64,000 bases of DNA. Origin: Enterobacter soli ATCC BAA-2102. GTDB lineage: Bacteria; Pseudomonadota; Gammaproteobacteria; Enterobacterales; Enterobacteriaceae. A program made the translations under genes and the position numbers. Position 1 is the first letter of the stretch; the number at the start of each line of letters is the position of its first letter. The notes under the pieces are model-generated. The model did not search any database. It was not told where the DNA came from and was given only the letters and a program-made list of their open reading frames with translations. Shown piece by piece: positions 50,659 to 60,958 of the stretch. The DNA lies in contig NZ_LXES01000038.1 of the NCBI RefSeq assembly GCF_001654845.1, positions 124,001-188,000 of the forward strand, in the 5' to 3' direction.

Positions 50659-51111
50659 ATGAAATATCAACAACTGGAAAATCTCGAAAGCGGCTGGAAA
50701 TGGAAGTACCTGGTCAAAAAACATCGTGAAGGCGAGTTGATCACCTGCTACCTCGAAGCCAGCGCGGCGCAAGAAGCCGTAGATATGTTGCTGACCCTCG
50801 AAAACGAACCGGTACAGGTTAATAACTGGATAGCGAAACACATCAATCCAGCGCTGTTAAACCGGATGAAGCAAACTATTCGTGCGCGTCGCAAGCGGCA
50901 TTTTAATGCCGAGCATCAGCATACCCGCAAGAAATCTATCGATCTGGAATTTATCGTCTGGCAGCGCCTGGCAGGCCTTGCACAACGGCGTGGAAAGACG
51001 TTATCGGAAACGGTAGTGCAGCTGATTGAAGATGCTGAGCACAAAGAGAAGTACGCGAACCAGATGTCGACGCTGAAAAACGATCTACAGGCGCTTCTGG
51101 GTAAAAAATAA
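50659..51111 (+). CDS. matP: Macrodomain Ter protein MatP
   Basis: MatP binds matS sites in the replication-terminus region, condenses the Ter macrodomain, links it to the divisome through ZapB and keeps MukBEF off Ter. The 150 residues equal E. coli MatP: an N-terminal four-helix bundle, a ribbon-helix-helix DNA-binding part (about residues 90-130) and a C-terminal coiled-coil tail. Start is preceded by a short leader. Its functional partner MukBEF is encoded about 36 kb away in the same window. Confidence 0.96.
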   Translation: MKYQQLENLESGWKWKYLVKKHREGELITCYLEASAAQEAVDMLLTLENEPVQVNNWIAKHINPALLNRMKQTIRARRKRHFNAEHQHTRKKSIDLEFIVWQRLAGLAQRRGKTLSETVVQLIEDAEHKEKYANQMSTLKNDLQALLGKK

Positions 51112-51132
51112 GATTCTGTATTTCTTCAGACA

Positions 51133-51163
51133 ATAAAAAAACCCCGCATTGCGGGGTTTTTTC
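51133..51163. terminator. Bidirectional terminator between matP and ompA
   Basis: The stem ACCCCGC/GCGGGGT with an ATT loop is flanked by an A-run and a T-run between converging genes. Confidence 0.94.
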
Positions 51164-51176
51164 TTAAGACGATAAC

Positions 51177-52232
51177 TTATGCCGCTGGCTGAGTTACAAC
51201 GTCTTTGATGCCTTTAACTTCGATCTCAACGCGACGATCTGGTGCCAGGCAGTCGATCAGTGCAGCGCGAGCTTTCACGTTGTCACAGGTAGAACCGGTA
51301 ACTGGGTTAGATTCGCCCATACCACGTGGAGAGATCTTGTTAGCTGGGATACCTTTAGATACCAGGTAATCAACAACAGACTGAGCACGTTTTTCAGACA
51401 GCTGCTGGTTGTAAGCGTCAGAACCGATACGGTCGGTGAAGCCCAGAACCACTACTGAACCGTCTTTAGGATCCAGGTTGCTCAGCTGGGTGTACAGCTG
51501 ATCCAGTGCCTGCTGACCTTCTGGTTTCAGGGTCGCTTTGTTGAAGTTGAACAGAACGTCAGACTTCAGAGTGAAGTGTTTGGTCTGTACTTCTGGAGCT
51601 GGAGCCGGAGCTGGAGCTACGATTGGCGCAGCTTCTTCCTGCTGACCGAAACGGTAGGAAACACCTACGCTCAGCATGCCATTGTCTGGACGAACACCAA
51701 CGGTGTTGCCGTCGCCGATGTTGTTAACCCACTGGTATTCCAGACGGGTAGCGATGTCACGGGTCATAGCCCACTCAACACCACCTGCGAATACTGGAGA
51801 AACGCCAGTGTCGTGATCGCTGCCAACCTGGTTGTTGCTGGAATCAGCACGCCATACCATGCCGCCCAGACGGGTGTACACGTCCAGATCGTCAGTTACT
51901 GGGTAACCCAGTTTAGCAGTCAGCTGTACGCCCTGAGCTTTGAAAGCGCCATTTACGGTGTCGCCTTTGTATGGCATACGACCTAACCAGTCGTAACCCA
52001 TTTCAAAACCAACATACGGGTTAACCTGATAGCCACCGAACGCACCTGCACCAAGCTGGCTCTCATGAGTAGGGCCATCGTTGTTCAGTTTGCTGTTGTA
52101 CCAGCCGGTGTCATGGAACTGAGACCAGCCCAGTTTACCACCTGCATACCAGGTATTATCTTTCGGAGCGGCCTGCGCTACGGTAGCGAAGCCAGCCAGT
52201 GCCACTGCAATCGCGATAGCTGTCTTTTTCAT
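51177..52232 (-). CDS. ompA: Outer membrane protein OmpA
   Basis: OmpA is an abundant eight-stranded outer-membrane beta-barrel with a periplasmic peptidoglycan-binding domain. The start at 52232 gives 351 residues with a 21-residue signal peptide (MKKTAIAI...AQA) before APKDNTWY. A Pro/Ala-rich linker (APAPAPAPE) joins the barrel to the C-terminal OmpA-like domain (from about residue 225), which carries the [13 protein letters not shown] segment. An upstream ATG within the 5' leader would add 24 non-signal residues and is rejected. Confidence 0.98.
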   Translation of the reverse strand: MKKTAIAIAVALAGFATVAQAAPKDNTWYAGGKLGWSQFHDTGWYNSKLNNDGPTHESQLGAGAFGGYQVNPYVGFEMGYDWLGRMPYKGDTVNGAFKAQGVQLTAKLGYPVTDDLDVYTRLGGMVWRADSSNNQVGSDHDTGVSPVFAGGVEWAMTRDIATRLEYQWVNNIGDGNTVGVRPDNGMLSVGVSYRFGQQEEAAPIVAPAPAPAPEVQTKHFTLKSDVLFNFNKATLKPEGQQALDQLYTQLSNLDPKDGSVVVLGFTDRIGSDAYNQQLSEKRAQSVVDYLVSKGIPANKISPRGMGESNPVTGSTCDNVKARAALIDCLAPDRRVEIEVKGIKDVVTQPAA

Positions 52233-52420
52233 TTTTTGCGCCTCGTTATCATCCAAAATTTGCCATGAAGATCTCCGACGAGAAATCACGGTTAAATCCT
52301 TCACCGGGGGGCGTGGTCAAATATAAATCTACCGATATCTTCGGCTTAGGCCGAGCACCCCTGGCGATGTAAAGTCTACAACGTAGCTAGAAACTTACAA
52401 GTGTGAACTCCGTCAGGCAT
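52233..52420 (-). promoter_or_regulatory. ompA leader, 5' stem-loop and CRP-like site
   Basis: The minus-strand upstream sequence closely follows E. coli ompA. A CRP-like site TGTGA-N6-TCAGG lies at 52402-52417, a TCGGC/GCCGA stem-loop (52341-52354) near the 5' end corresponds to the mRNA-stabilising hairpin, and the GATAACGAGGCGCAAAAA segment before ATG is the region paired by MicA RNA in E. coli. Functions are inferred from conservation. The remaining upstream bases to 52587 show nothing further. Confidence 0.7.
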
Positions 52421-52587
52421 ATGAAAAAAAAAGTTCCGTATACCTATTATTTAACATTTTTTGTACGGAATTTATGCAGTAAAATTAACGGGAACCGCAC
52501 CAGACAAGCCTTGCCGCAGATTTAGACCGTGGAACTATTTCCGCATCTTGTGGTCAAAAAAAATTCCAGGAAAAGTCTTAAATTTAC

Positions 52588-53097
52588 TCAGTGATACAAA
52601 TTTGAGTGAATTTTTAGCCCAGAAAGTTGTCCTCTGCGGTAAGAATCTGGACTAACCGGACGCATAATGAAACCGATAGCGTTACCTTCCTCGGCTGCTT
52701 CAGTCAGTCGGAAATGTTCTTCTTCTGTCAGTTCGTCTGGCAACCATCCGATCACTACGCTGTAATTTCCGGTACGTAATGCACGGATCATCGACTCGAC
52801 CGTATCGCAAGGCGAGAGCTGGTTAATCTGCATAACCTTGGTCAGCGGCAATCCTGCGGACTGAACCCATTCACGGCTCAGTTTTTGTTGCGGCGTCAGC
52901 CAGAGCTGCCAGCGTGACTGCTGGCCAAGCTGCTGTAATAAAGGCAGTAATAAGAGTTGCGTCAACAGGGGCTGGTCTTCACGATAAACCACTTCACTGA
53001 TAAGACCTGTCGATACGCTCCCGACGGATTTCTGCGCGACATTGCCTGCGGTAGAAGAGAGAGATGTTGAGCGATTTGCGTAGCCTGAAGTGTACAT
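52588..53097 (-). CDS. sulA: SOS cell division inhibitor SulA
   Basis: SulA binds FtsZ and blocks polymerisation during DNA damage, then is removed by Lon. The start at 53097 gives 169 residues, equal to E. coli ([10 protein letters not shown]); upstream in-frame ATGs lie in or beyond the LexA box. The RecA-like core region is conserved ([20 protein letters not shown]) and the C-terminal [10 protein letters not shown], which Lon recognises, is intact. The N-terminal 30 residues are the most diverged. Confidence 0.97.
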   Translation of the reverse strand: MYTSGYANRSTSLSSTAGNVAQKSVGSVSTGLISEVVYREDQPLLTQLLLLPLLQQLGQQSRWQLWLTPQQKLSREWVQSAGLPLTKVMQINQLSPCDTVESMIRALRTGNYSVVIGWLPDELTEEEHFRLTEAAEEGNAIGFIMRPVSPDSYRRGQLSGLKIHSNLYH

Positions 53098-53117
53098 ATT
53101 CATTCCAGCCCTGTAGT

Positions 53118-53137
53118 TACTGTATGAATATACAGTA
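53118..53137. promoter_or_regulatory. LexA (SOS) box of sulA
   Basis: TACTGTATGAATATACAGTA matches the LexA consensus TACTGT-N8-ACAGTA exactly, 20 bp before the sulA ATG. Confidence 0.96.
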
Positions 53138-53314
53138 ACCCCTGTATGCATAAAGATCAACCTCATTTTCGGAAAGCGACTCGCAAATTTTGCTCATGAT
53201 CGGCCCCTAAAGAAAATTCATCTTGCTCACTGGCAATAAGTTGCCTATTTTCCTGCTAACGGATCCGTTAGTAAGAAATAGCCTCTTTACAGTATGATTT
53301 TTAAGGGAAATATC

Positions 53315-53941
53315 ATGAAAAAGATATCTTATGAACGGATTTATCAATCTCAAGAATACCTTTCGGAACTGGGTGATATTCATCACCGCGCGCTATTTGG
53401 TGGTTATACCCTGGCGGTGGATAACGCCGTTTTTGCCATGGTGTCTGATGGGGAGCTTTATCTGCGTGCCTGTGAGCAAAGCGCGACCTACTATGTGAAA
53501 CACGCCTCCTCTTTCTTGACCCTTCTGAAGCGGGGTCGGCCTGTGCTGCTTAACTACTTCCGGGTTGATGACGGACTGTGGCAGGACAGGGGGACATTAC
53601 TCCAGCTTTCTTCTTTTGCGCTTGAGGCCGCCAGGCGGGAGCGATATCAGCGGTATCAGCGCAACCGGCTTAAAGACCTGCCCAATCTCACCTTCCAGAT
53701 TGAGGTTCTGCTTTTTGAAGTCGGGATCACTAACGAAGAAATGTTACGGGAGCTGGGGGCAAAAGCGAGCTGGCTGAAAATCAGGGCGCAAAACAAACAA
53801 CTCGGGATTAAAGTGCTCTTTGCGCTTGAGGGGGCAATAGAAGGGTTGCATGAAGCGGCGCTCCCGGCGGAAATTCGCCAGGAGCTTACGGAATGGTTTA
53901 ACGCGTTGCCAGAGTCTGCGGAGAATCGTTCCGCCATGTAG
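53315..53941 (+). CDS. sxy: Competence/CRP-S regulator Sxy (TfoX)
   Basis: Sxy works with CRP to activate CRP-S promoters of DNA uptake genes. The start at 53315 (AAGGGAAATATC upstream) gives 208 residues, close to the E. coli 209; an ATG 21 bp upstream is less likely. An N-terminal TfoX_N domain (about 1-105, with FGGYTLAVDNAVFAMVSDGELYLRA) is followed by a C-terminal TfoX_C domain containing NLTFQIEVLLFEVGI and the LGAKASWLKIR helix-hairpin-helix-like part. Its 3' end overlaps yccS tail-to-tail by 44 bp. The central part is more diverged from E. coli than its neighbours. Confidence 0.93.
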   Translation: MKKISYERIYQSQEYLSELGDIHHRALFGGYTLAVDNAVFAMVSDGELYLRACEQSATYYVKHASSFLTLLKRGRPVLLNYFRVDDGLWQDRGTLLQLSSFALEAARRERYQRYQRNRLKDLPNLTFQIEVLLFEVGITNEEMLRELGAKASWLKIRAQNKQLGIKVLFALEGAIEGLHEAALPAEIRQELTEWFNALPESAENRSAM

Positions 53942-56060
53942 CAATCAGTTGTTGCAGGCGACAAATTTCCGGCAGCAGGGCGATAAGCAGGCCAACTTGC
54001 TGAAGAACCAGCGGTGCTTTGCTGTCGGTACCAGGATCAAGATGGGCAATACGCTGGGCGAGTTCATCCAGAGCCTGGCGAACACGGGGTTCATCGGCTG
54101 GTCGGTGGTGAAGTGCATCGTCGACATAGCAAACGGCATCATCCAGCAACGCCAGAATACCCGGGTTGGTTAACTTTTCGCGGTGAGCGCCCAACGTAGA
54201 TATATAGCTGGTGAACGTATGGTTCAGGCACAGCAGACGAAAGGCGGTTTCACGGATTTCCGCCGTGGCACCCGGTTCCGTTGACATGTTCGATACCACC
54301 GACGCCAGCTCCGCATCGCTGTTATGCGCATCACGGCGGGCGATGCGATAAGCCAGACGGTTATCACGACCCTGGTGATATTGCTCAAGAATGGCATCCA
54401 GGTATCGGCAGTTGGCATTCATTGCCCTGTCCAGCACGCGCGGCAGATTGCGAAAACGCCAGTCCGGCCAGATAAAACTGACCGCAGCCCAGGCAATAGC
54501 ACAGCCGATAAGCGTATCAATAACGCGGGGGAGGGCGACCTCAAATCCTTCACCAAGCAGGTTAAAGCACAGCAAGACCAGTAAGGTGATAAACATCGTG
54601 GCGTGCGCATACTGCACATTACGAAATGCAAAGAACAACACGCCGGTAATCACGATAAGGACAAGCTGCCCTTCAATAGACGGGACAAAGTAAAGTACCG
54701 GAAGACCGACGGCGACACCCACCAGCGTGCCGATAATACGCAGCGCGAGCCGGTGGCGAGTGGCGTTATAGTTCGGCTGGCAAACAAACAGGCTGGTCAG
54801 CAAGATCCAGTAGCCATGATGTAACCCGGTTATCTGGATAAACGCGTAACCGACGCACAACACCAGCGACATCCGCACGGCGTGGCGGAACAGAGCCGAT
54901 TCAGGCGTAAAGTTCCGGCTCAGCCGTAACCACATATCGCTAAAGCCGTGGACACTGTCATCAGCAAGCTGGTTATCTGCGTCATTATTCGGCATCGCCA
55001 TCGCTTGTTCAGACTCAATGGTGGCCAGCTGAGCGTCTATCGCTCGCAGGTTATTGAGTAAGAAACCCAGGGCTTTTATCTGATCCGGAGATGTACCGCT
55101 GGCCTGCACGCGATCAAGGGCGGCATCGAGATGGCTGAACACGCGTTCAAAGCGTGGGTCATGCTGATACGGCGTGCGCAGCAAAATGGAGCGAGCCAGT
55201 TGCTGACATGCCTGGGATTGCATTGAGAGCAGCCGCTGAAAACGGAACATCACATCGCTGTAGCGGAATTTTTCCCTCAGGGCAGCATATTGCACGTGTG
55301 ACGAACTGGCGCGCTCGTGAATGTCCTGGGCGGCAAAATAGTAGTGTAAGGTTCGACGCGTTCCGCGCTGACCACGATCGCCGCGTAAGCGTGTGAGAAG
55401 GCTGGCTTTTGTCTGGTTTAAGGTTGCGACCAGCTGACCGTTTGCCAGCGCCAGATCGTAAAGCGGTGCCTGGCTTTCTTCTTCTATATCCGGGTCAAAT
55501 AAGCGGGATTTCAGTTCCAGATAATGCGCCAGCTGTTCATAGCTGCGGGCGAGGTTATCCTGCAAGGCACGAACCGGGAAAATGAGATGTCCGGTAAGCG
55601 TCAGCAGGTTATACCAGATAGCGCCAAGCAACAGCAGGACGGGTTGCTGATACCATTGGTCGTAGAGCGATACGCCCAGCATGGTGTAGATAGCAATCAG
55701 CAACGCGCCAAACGCAATAGTGGCATAGCGCTGGCCAAGCCCGCCCAGAAGAATAAATCCGCTGGTTGAAAGCGTCAGGCCTAACGCAAAAAGCCATGGC
55801 CACGGGAACAGCAGCTCAACGGATGCGGAGGCAATGAAAAAACAGATAAGGGTGATAACCAGATTACGCAGTCGCCCGGCCAGGCGATCGTCGAGGTCTG
55901 CCAGTGCCCCTGCGACCACGCCCAGGGTCAGCGGGATAGTGAGCTTAACGTCGTTTAACCACCACGGCAGCGCGACCGTCCCGCAAAGTGCGATAAAAAT
56001 CCTGACGTTATACAGCCAGGTACTGTTCCATGTGTAGCGGCGAATCAATGGGCTTAGCAT
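53898..56060 (-). CDS. yccS: FUSC/YccS family inner-membrane protein
   Basis: A 720-residue integral membrane protein of the YccS/YhfK (FUSC, aromatic acid exporter-like) family. Two clusters of about six hydrophobic helices (about 15-165 and 395-525) flank large soluble regions, the usual layout. Its substrate is not known. It follows yccF by 19 bp on the same strand, so the two are probably co-transcribed. Its last 14 codons overlap the sxy coding region on the opposite strand. Confidence 0.9.
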   Translation of the reverse strand: MLSPLIRRYTWNSTWLYNVRIFIALCGTVALPWWLNDVKLTIPLTLGVVAGALADLDDRLAGRLRNLVITLICFFIASASVELLFPWPWLFALGLTLSTSGFILLGGLGQRYATIAFGALLIAIYTMLGVSLYDQWYQQPVLLLLGAIWYNLLTLTGHLIFPVRALQDNLARSYEQLAHYLELKSRLFDPDIEEESQAPLYDLALANGQLVATLNQTKASLLTRLRGDRGQRGTRRTLHYYFAAQDIHERASSSHVQYAALREKFRYSDVMFRFQRLLSMQSQACQQLARSILLRTPYQHDPRFERVFSHLDAALDRVQASGTSPDQIKALGFLLNNLRAIDAQLATIESEQAMAMPNNDADNQLADDSVHGFSDMWLRLSRNFTPESALFRHAVRMSLVLCVGYAFIQITGLHHGYWILLTSLFVCQPNYNATRHRLALRIIGTLVGVAVGLPVLYFVPSIEGQLVLIVITGVLFFAFRNVQYAHATMFITLLVLLCFNLLGEGFEVALPRVIDTLIGCAIAWAAVSFIWPDWRFRNLPRVLDRAMNANCRYLDAILEQYHQGRDNRLAYRIARRDAHNSDAELASVVSNMSTEPGATAEIRETAFRLLCLNHTFTSYISTLGAHREKLTNPGILALLDDAVCYVDDALHHRPADEPRVRQALDELAQRIAHLDPGTDSKAPLVLQQVGLLIALLPEICRLQQLIATWRNDSPQTLATR

Positions 56061-56079
56061 GAGCGCGGCCAGTCCTTAA

Positions 56080-56526
56080 TTACTGAAAACGACGACGGGC
56101 ATTGGCTTCACGCGCGGCTTGCGCCACTTCAACCGGAACAACCCTGCGCCCAACTGGCCACAGCGCGATGGCAGCGATTTTGAAATTCGCGATCCCGACA
56201 GGAATGCCAATAATCGTGATGCACTGCGCAATACCGGCGAAGATGTGCATCAGACACAGCCACCAGCCAAAGAAAATCAGCCACAGGATGTTCAGCACCG
56301 TCCCGCCGGTGTTCATCAGCACGTTTTTACTTTCCGGGTTGAGCTCGTCGACGTGTACGGCCTCGTTACCATAAGGAAAAAGCGACAGCCGGGTGATTTC
56401 CCAGCAGGAGCGCGTCAGCGGAAGGGTAAAGATGAGCACGATGCTCACCAGTGTGGCAACAAGCCAGGAAAGAGTGGTGGCAAAACCGCCAAGGACAAAA
56501 TTAAGAATATTCAGAACGGTACGCAT
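56080..56526 (-). CDS. yccF: YccF domain inner-membrane protein
   Basis: A 148-residue membrane protein with two YccF domains, each with paired hydrophobic helices; GGFATTLSWLVATLVSIVLIFTLPL and LWLIFFGWWLCLMHIFAGIAQCITIIGIPVGIANFKIA are typical. E. coli YccF matches in length. The function is not known; YccF-type domains occur near other small membrane proteins. It is divergent from helD. Confidence 0.92.
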   Translation of the reverse strand: MRTVLNILNFVLGGFATTLSWLVATLVSIVLIFTLPLTRSCWEITRLSLFPYGNEAVHVDELNPESKNVLMNTGGTVLNILWLIFFGWWLCLMHIFAGIAQCITIIGIPVGIANFKIAAIALWPVGRRVVPVEVAQAAREANARRRFQ

Positions 56527-56649
56527 AAACCCTCAGTTCCTTTCGATATGATTAACGCTAAGTGATTGTAACGTTTTTTTAGGCTGGAGCACCTTAAAAC
56601 TGGCAGTTAAACTGTCAGGTAAATTATCTCTTCGTGGATCAGGCAGGAC

Positions 56650-58704
56650 ATGGAACTGAAAGCAACTTCACTGGGCAAGCGCCTGGCTCAACATCCTTAC
56701 GACAAGGTTGTCCTTCTGAATGCAGGGGTAAAAGTCTCTGGCGAACGCCACGAATATCTCATTCCGTTTAATCAGCTTTTAGCGATTCACTGCAAACGCG
56801 GGCTGGTCTGGGGCGAGCTGGAGTTTGTGTTGCCTGCCGAAAAGGTGGTGCGCCTCCACGGCACGGAATGGGCGGAAACGCAACGCTTCCACCATCATCT
56901 GAGTAGCCTGTGGCGCCAGTGGAGCGATGAGATGAGCACCGTTGCAGCGCAGGTGTTGCAGCAGGTTCTTGATGATATTGCGCAAAGCAATGCGCAACAA
57001 AAATGGCTTACGCGCCAGCAAACCGCCGGTTTGCAGCAAAAAATCAAAGTCGCACTTACAGCACTGCCGTTGCCGGTTTCCCGTCTGGATGAGTTTGAGA
57101 ATTGCCGCGATGCCTGGCGGCAGTGTCAGGCATGGCTTACCGATATCGATAAAAGTCGCCTTGCCCATAACCAGGCATGGACGGATACCATGCTCGCGCA
57201 GTACGCCGATTTCTTCAGCAATATAGAATCCTCGCCGCTAAACCCGGCCCAGGCGCGCGCGGTAGTCAATGGCGAACACTCTCTGCTGGTGCTTGCCGGA
57301 GCAGGGAGCGGTAAAACGTCAGTGCTGGTGGCGCGAGCGGGCTGGCTCATGACCACAGGCGAAGCGGTGGCCGACCAGATTTTGCTGCTGGCGTTTGGTC
57401 GCAAAGCTGCGCAGGAGATGGATGAGCGCATCCAGGAGCGTCTGCACACGCAGGATATTACCGCCAGAACCTTCCATGCCCTCGCGTTACACATTATCCA
57501 GCAGGGGAGCAAAAAAGTTCCTTCAATCAGCAAGCTTGAGAACGACACCCAGGCCCGCCAGTCGCTGTTTATTAAGACCTGGCAGCAGCAGTGCAGCGAG
57601 AAAAAAGCGCAGGCAAAAGGCTGGCGTCAGTGGCTGGAAGAAGAACTTAACTGGGACGTACCGGAAGGCAGTTTCTGGCAGGATGAAAAACTGGCGCGTC
57701 GCCTGGGTTCGCGCCTCGACCGCTGGGTGAGCCTTTTACGGATGCACGGCGGCTCTCAGGCGGAAATGATTGAAAGCGCCCCGGAAGAGGTCCGCGCGAT
57801 CTTCACCAAACGGGTCAAGCTGATGGCTCCGCTGCTGAAAGCCTGGAAAACGGCGCTGAAAGACGAAAATGCGGTCGATTTTTCAGGGCTTATCCATCAG
57901 GCCATTATCATTCTGGAAAAAGGCCGCTTTGTGAGTCCGTGGAAACATATCCTCGTCGATGAATTCCAGGACATCTCACCCCAGCGTGCCGCGCTTCTTT
58001 CAGCGCTTCGGGCGCAAAATAAACATACATCACTGTTTGCCGTTGGCGATGACTGGCAGGCGATCTATCGTTTCAGTGGGGCACAGTTGTCACTGACGAC
58101 CGCGTTCCATCACTATTTCGGTGAGGGCGATCGCAGCGACCTGGACACCACCTATCGTTTCAACTCACGCATCGGTGAAATCGCCAATCGATTCATCCAG
58201 CAAAACCCGCATCAGCTGGCCAAACCGCTTAACAGCCTGACGCCGGGGGATAAAAAAGCCGTCACCTTGCTGGCGGACGATCAGCTGGAGCCCTTGCTGG
58301 ATAAACTGAGCGGCTATGCGAAACCCGAAGAGCGCATTCTGGTGCTGGCGCGTTATCATCACCTCAAACCGGCCGCACTGGAAAAAGCCGCTACCCGCTG
58401 GCCTAAGCTCCAGCTCGATTTTATGACCATCCATGCCAGTAAAGGGCAGCAGGCCGATTACGTGATTGTGGTGGGTTTAAAAGAGGGCAACGATGGTTTC
58501 CCGGCTCCGGCGCGCGAATCGGTGATGGAGCAGGCCCTGTTGCCAGTACCGGAAGATTTCCCGGACGCTGAAGAGCGTCGCCTGCTGTATGTCGCGTTAA
58601 CCCGCGCCCGCCACCGCGTATGGCTGCTGTTCAATAAAGATGAACCTTCAACGTTTGTCGATATTCTGAAGAGTATTGATGTACCGGTGGCGAGGAAGCC
58701 GTAA
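56650..58704 (+). CDS. helD: DNA helicase IV HelD
   Basis: HelD is a superfamily 1 (UvrD-like) 3'-5' DNA helicase with a role in RecF-type recombination. The 684 residues equal E. coli. An N-terminal accessory domain (about 1-200) precedes the motor with Walker A GAGSGKTS (K222), motif II VDEFQD and a later DDWQAIYRFSG (motif III) and TIHASKGQQADYV (motif V). Not to be confused with the RNA polymerase-recycling HelD of Gram-positives. A REP element follows. Confidence 0.96.
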   Translation: MELKATSLGKRLAQHPYDKVVLLNAGVKVSGERHEYLIPFNQLLAIHCKRGLVWGELEFVLPAEKVVRLHGTEWAETQRFHHHLSSLWRQWSDEMSTVAAQVLQQVLDDIAQSNAQQKWLTRQQTAGLQQKIKVALTALPLPVSRLDEFENCRDAWRQCQAWLTDIDKSRLAHNQAWTDTMLAQYADFFSNIESSPLNPAQARAVVNGEHSLLVLAGAGSGKTSVLVARAGWLMTTGEAVADQILLLAFGRKAAQEMDERIQERLHTQDITARTFHALALHIIQQGSKKVPSISKLENDTQARQSLFIKTWQQQCSEKKAQAKGWRQWLEEELNWDVPEGSFWQDEKLARRLGSRLDRWVSLLRMHGGSQAEMIESAPEEVRAIFTKRVKLMAPLLKAWKTALKDENAVDFSGLIHQAIIILEKGRFVSPWKHILVDEFQDISPQRAALLSALRAQNKHTSLFAVGDDWQAIYRFSGAQLSLTTAFHHYFGEGDRSDLDTTYRFNSRIGEIANRFIQQNPHQLAKPLNSLTPGDKKAVTLLADDQLEPLLDKLSGYAKPEERILVLARYHHLKPAALEKAATRWPKLQLDFMTIHASKGQQADYVIVVGLKEGNDGFPAPARESVMEQALLPVPEDFPDAEERRLLYVALTRARHRVWLLFNKDEPSTFVDILKSIDVPVARKP

Positions 58705-58719
58705 TAAGGGCAGGGTTTT

Positions 58720-58752
58720 GCAGGCCGGGTAAGGCGCAGTCGCCACCCGGCA
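58720..58752. repeat. REP (BIME-type) palindrome
   Basis: GCCGGGT-AA-GGCG-CAGT-CGCC-ACCCGGC forms a stem with inner and outer arms, the enterobacterial REP pattern. It lies between converging helD and mgsA and could end or protect both transcripts. Confidence 0.85.
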
Positions 58753-58758
58753 TAATAC

Positions 58759-59217
58759 TTACTTCAGTCTTTCGGCAAGATAACGCTGATAATCCGGGAT
58801 CAGAATATCAACAGGGGCGCTAAACTGCGGTGACTCAATAATAAAGTCTGCGGTAGACAGGTTAGTCGCAACGGGAATATTCCAGACCGTCGCAAGACGC
58901 AGCAGCGCTTTAACATCCGGGTCGTGCGGAACGGCATTCAGCGGATCCCAGAAGAAAATCAGCACATCAATTTTACCTTCCGAAATTTGCGCTCCAACCT
59001 GCTGGTCGCCGCCCATTGGGCCGCTCAGCATGGCATGAACCTCTAACCCGGTTTCACGGTGGATAAGGTTGCCGGTCGTACCCGTTGCTGAGAGGGTATG
59101 GTTTTCCAGCATCGGCTGATGGCGGCGTACCCAGTTCAGCAGCATTTGTTTGCAGTGATCGTGCGCCACCAGTGCAATGTGTTTGCGGGCAGGAAGCGTG
59201 CGTGTTGTCAGTTCCAT
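58759..59217 (-). CDS. mgsA: Methylglyoxal synthase MgsA
   Basis: MgsA converts dihydroxyacetone phosphate to methylglyoxal and phosphate, a bypass that relieves sugar-phosphate stress. The 152 residues equal E. coli. The phosphate-binding segments [11 protein letters not shown] (N-terminal), GTTGN and [11 protein letters not shown] are visible; the catalytic Asp lies in GPMGGDQQ. GloC, also encoded in this window, acts downstream in detoxification of the product. Confidence 0.97.
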   Translation of the reverse strand: MELTTRTLPARKHIALVAHDHCKQMLLNWVRRHQPMLENHTLSATGTTGNLIHRETGLEVHAMLSGPMGGDQQVGAQISEGKIDVLIFFWDPLNAVPHDPDVKALLRLATVWNIPVATNLSTADFIIESPQFSAPVDILIPDYQRYLAERLK

Positions 59218-59298
59218 AATCTTTTCCGTCAGGGTTAACTGGCTACAAGATGACGGGAAGCGCCTGATGCTGCAAGAGAAAGGGCAAAAAAATGTGGG

Positions 59299-59961
59299 TT
59301 ACGACGAAGGTTGTTGTTTCGCCCATTGCAGAAAACGGGCTCGCGTATCGGGATCGGCCTGCTGGAACCAGAATTTCAGGCGTTGTTCAGTGAGCGTCTG
59401 AGACTGAGGCGGGATCACATCCAGTTCGGATACGCCCGACAAAAGCGTACTGTCGTCCGCCATCATGGTGGCAAACTGAGGCAGCGAAGCACGTTTGCCC
59501 GCTTTGTTATAGACCTCTGTATCCGCCTCATAATCAATACCTTTCGGCGTTTTGGTGAGCGCGAGAATGTCCAGTTTCACGGGGATAGGCATGGCATCGC
59601 CATCCAGCAACTCAAGACGCGGCCCAGACTCAAAAGCCTGGGCCTCTTTTTCGGTCTCCAGACGGGGTAAGTTAAAGTTGACCTGGCTAATCCGCTGGGT
59701 GTTAAAACTGACAACCAGCGGCGGTGAGATATACATACGCTGTTCATGATTCGCCACGCGGATCGTCTTTTCTACCCGAAACACCACCTGGTGTTGCCCG
59801 TTATCCAGTTCAATACTGTCCGCACCGCGAAGCAGCGAGCTGGAGACTTTTTTGCCGTCCAGCACCAGCAGGTCAATGTCGGTGGAGAGCCGTAGCGTTG
59901 TTGCAAAGACGCAAACCGGCATAACTAATGCAATCACAGCAGAGGCAATGCCGGTTTTCAT
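59299..59961 (-). CDS. csgI: Curli synthesis inhibitor CsgI (YccT, DUF2057)
   Basis: A 220-residue periplasmic DUF2057 protein. The E. coli homologue YccT (CsgI) inhibits curli assembly by preventing CsgA polymerisation. A Sec signal peptide (about 1-20, ending FAT) precedes a beta-rich domain with [22 protein letters not shown]. It ends 82 bp upstream of mgsA and is divergent from yccU. Molecular partners here are inferred only from E. coli. Confidence 0.88.
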   Translation of the reverse strand: MKTGIASAVIALVMPVCVFATTLRLSTDIDLLVLDGKKVSSSLLRGADSIELDNGQHQVVFRVEKTIRVANHEQRMYISPPLVVSFNTQRISQVNFNLPRLETEKEAQAFESGPRLELLDGDAMPIPVKLDILALTKTPKGIDYEADTEVYNKAGKRASLPQFATMMADDSTLLSGVSELDVIPPQSQTLTEQRLKFWFQQADPDTRARFLQWAKQQPSS

Positions 59962-60133
59962 AGGGTGCTCCTGTGGTAAATGCTATTTCTTAATAATGTA
60001 TCTAAATTTTTCGAGAATCATGTTTACTAACATATAGACATATTCCGCGGTTTTGCCCTCATACATCTGTATGGGATAGATGGTTGCGATGTCCGCTTTG
60101 ACGTACACTTTGAAAAAAGCCAGGAGGAAGACC

Positions 60134-60547
60134 ATGAAAGAGAACGATATTGCTGACATTCTGACATCGACCCGAACCATTGCGCTGGTGGGGGCGAGTG
60201 ATAAACCCGACCGGCCAAGCTATCGGGTGATGAAGTATCTCCTGGACCAGGGCTACCACGTTATTCCGGTATCGCCAAAAGTCGCGGGAAAATCACTGCT
60301 GGGGCAGCAGGGGTACGCCACCCTGGCCGACGTGCCGGAAAAAGTGGATATGGTGGATGTGTTCCGCAACTCAGAAGCGGCATGGGGCGTTGCTCAGGAA
60401 GCCATTGCTATCGGCGCGAAAACGCTGTGGATGCAGCTTGGCGTCATTAATGAACAGGCGGCGGTGCTGGCGCGTGAAGCTGGTCTGGCGGTGGTCATGG
60501 ACAGATGTCCGGCAATAGAAATTCCCCGACTGGGGCTGGCGAAGTAA
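60134..60547 (+). CDS. yccU: CoA-binding protein YccU
   Basis: A 137-residue Rossmann-like protein of the CoA_binding_2 family, homologous to the CoA-binding domain of succinyl-CoA synthetase and acyl-CoA synthetases; its role is not established. The glycine/serine loop [14 protein letters not shown] and [12 protein letters not shown] near the C-terminus are family hallmarks. The ATG at 60134 follows GGAGGAAGACC and matches the E. coli N-terminus; a frame open 54 bp further upstream lacks such a site. Confidence 0.92.
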   Translation: MKENDIADILTSTRTIALVGASDKPDRPSYRVMKYLLDQGYHVIPVSPKVAGKSLLGQQGYATLADVPEKVDMVDVFRNSEAAWGVAQEAIAIGAKTLWMQLGVINEQAAVLAREAGLAVVMDRCPAIEIPRLGLAK

Positions 60548-60575
60548 TAAAAAAGCCCGATATCGGGCTTTTTTT
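60548..60575. terminator. Bidirectional terminator between yccU and hspQ
   Basis: AAGCCCGA-TATCGGGCTT forms a perfect stem flanked by an A-run and a T-run between converging genes. Confidence 0.94.
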
Positions 60576-60580
60576 CACGC

Positions 60581-60958
<378 letters not shown>

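Noticed and set aside
53160-53200. CRP-S-like site before sxy
   Set aside because: Only one half (TCGCA) fits; the partner half at the right spacing does not.
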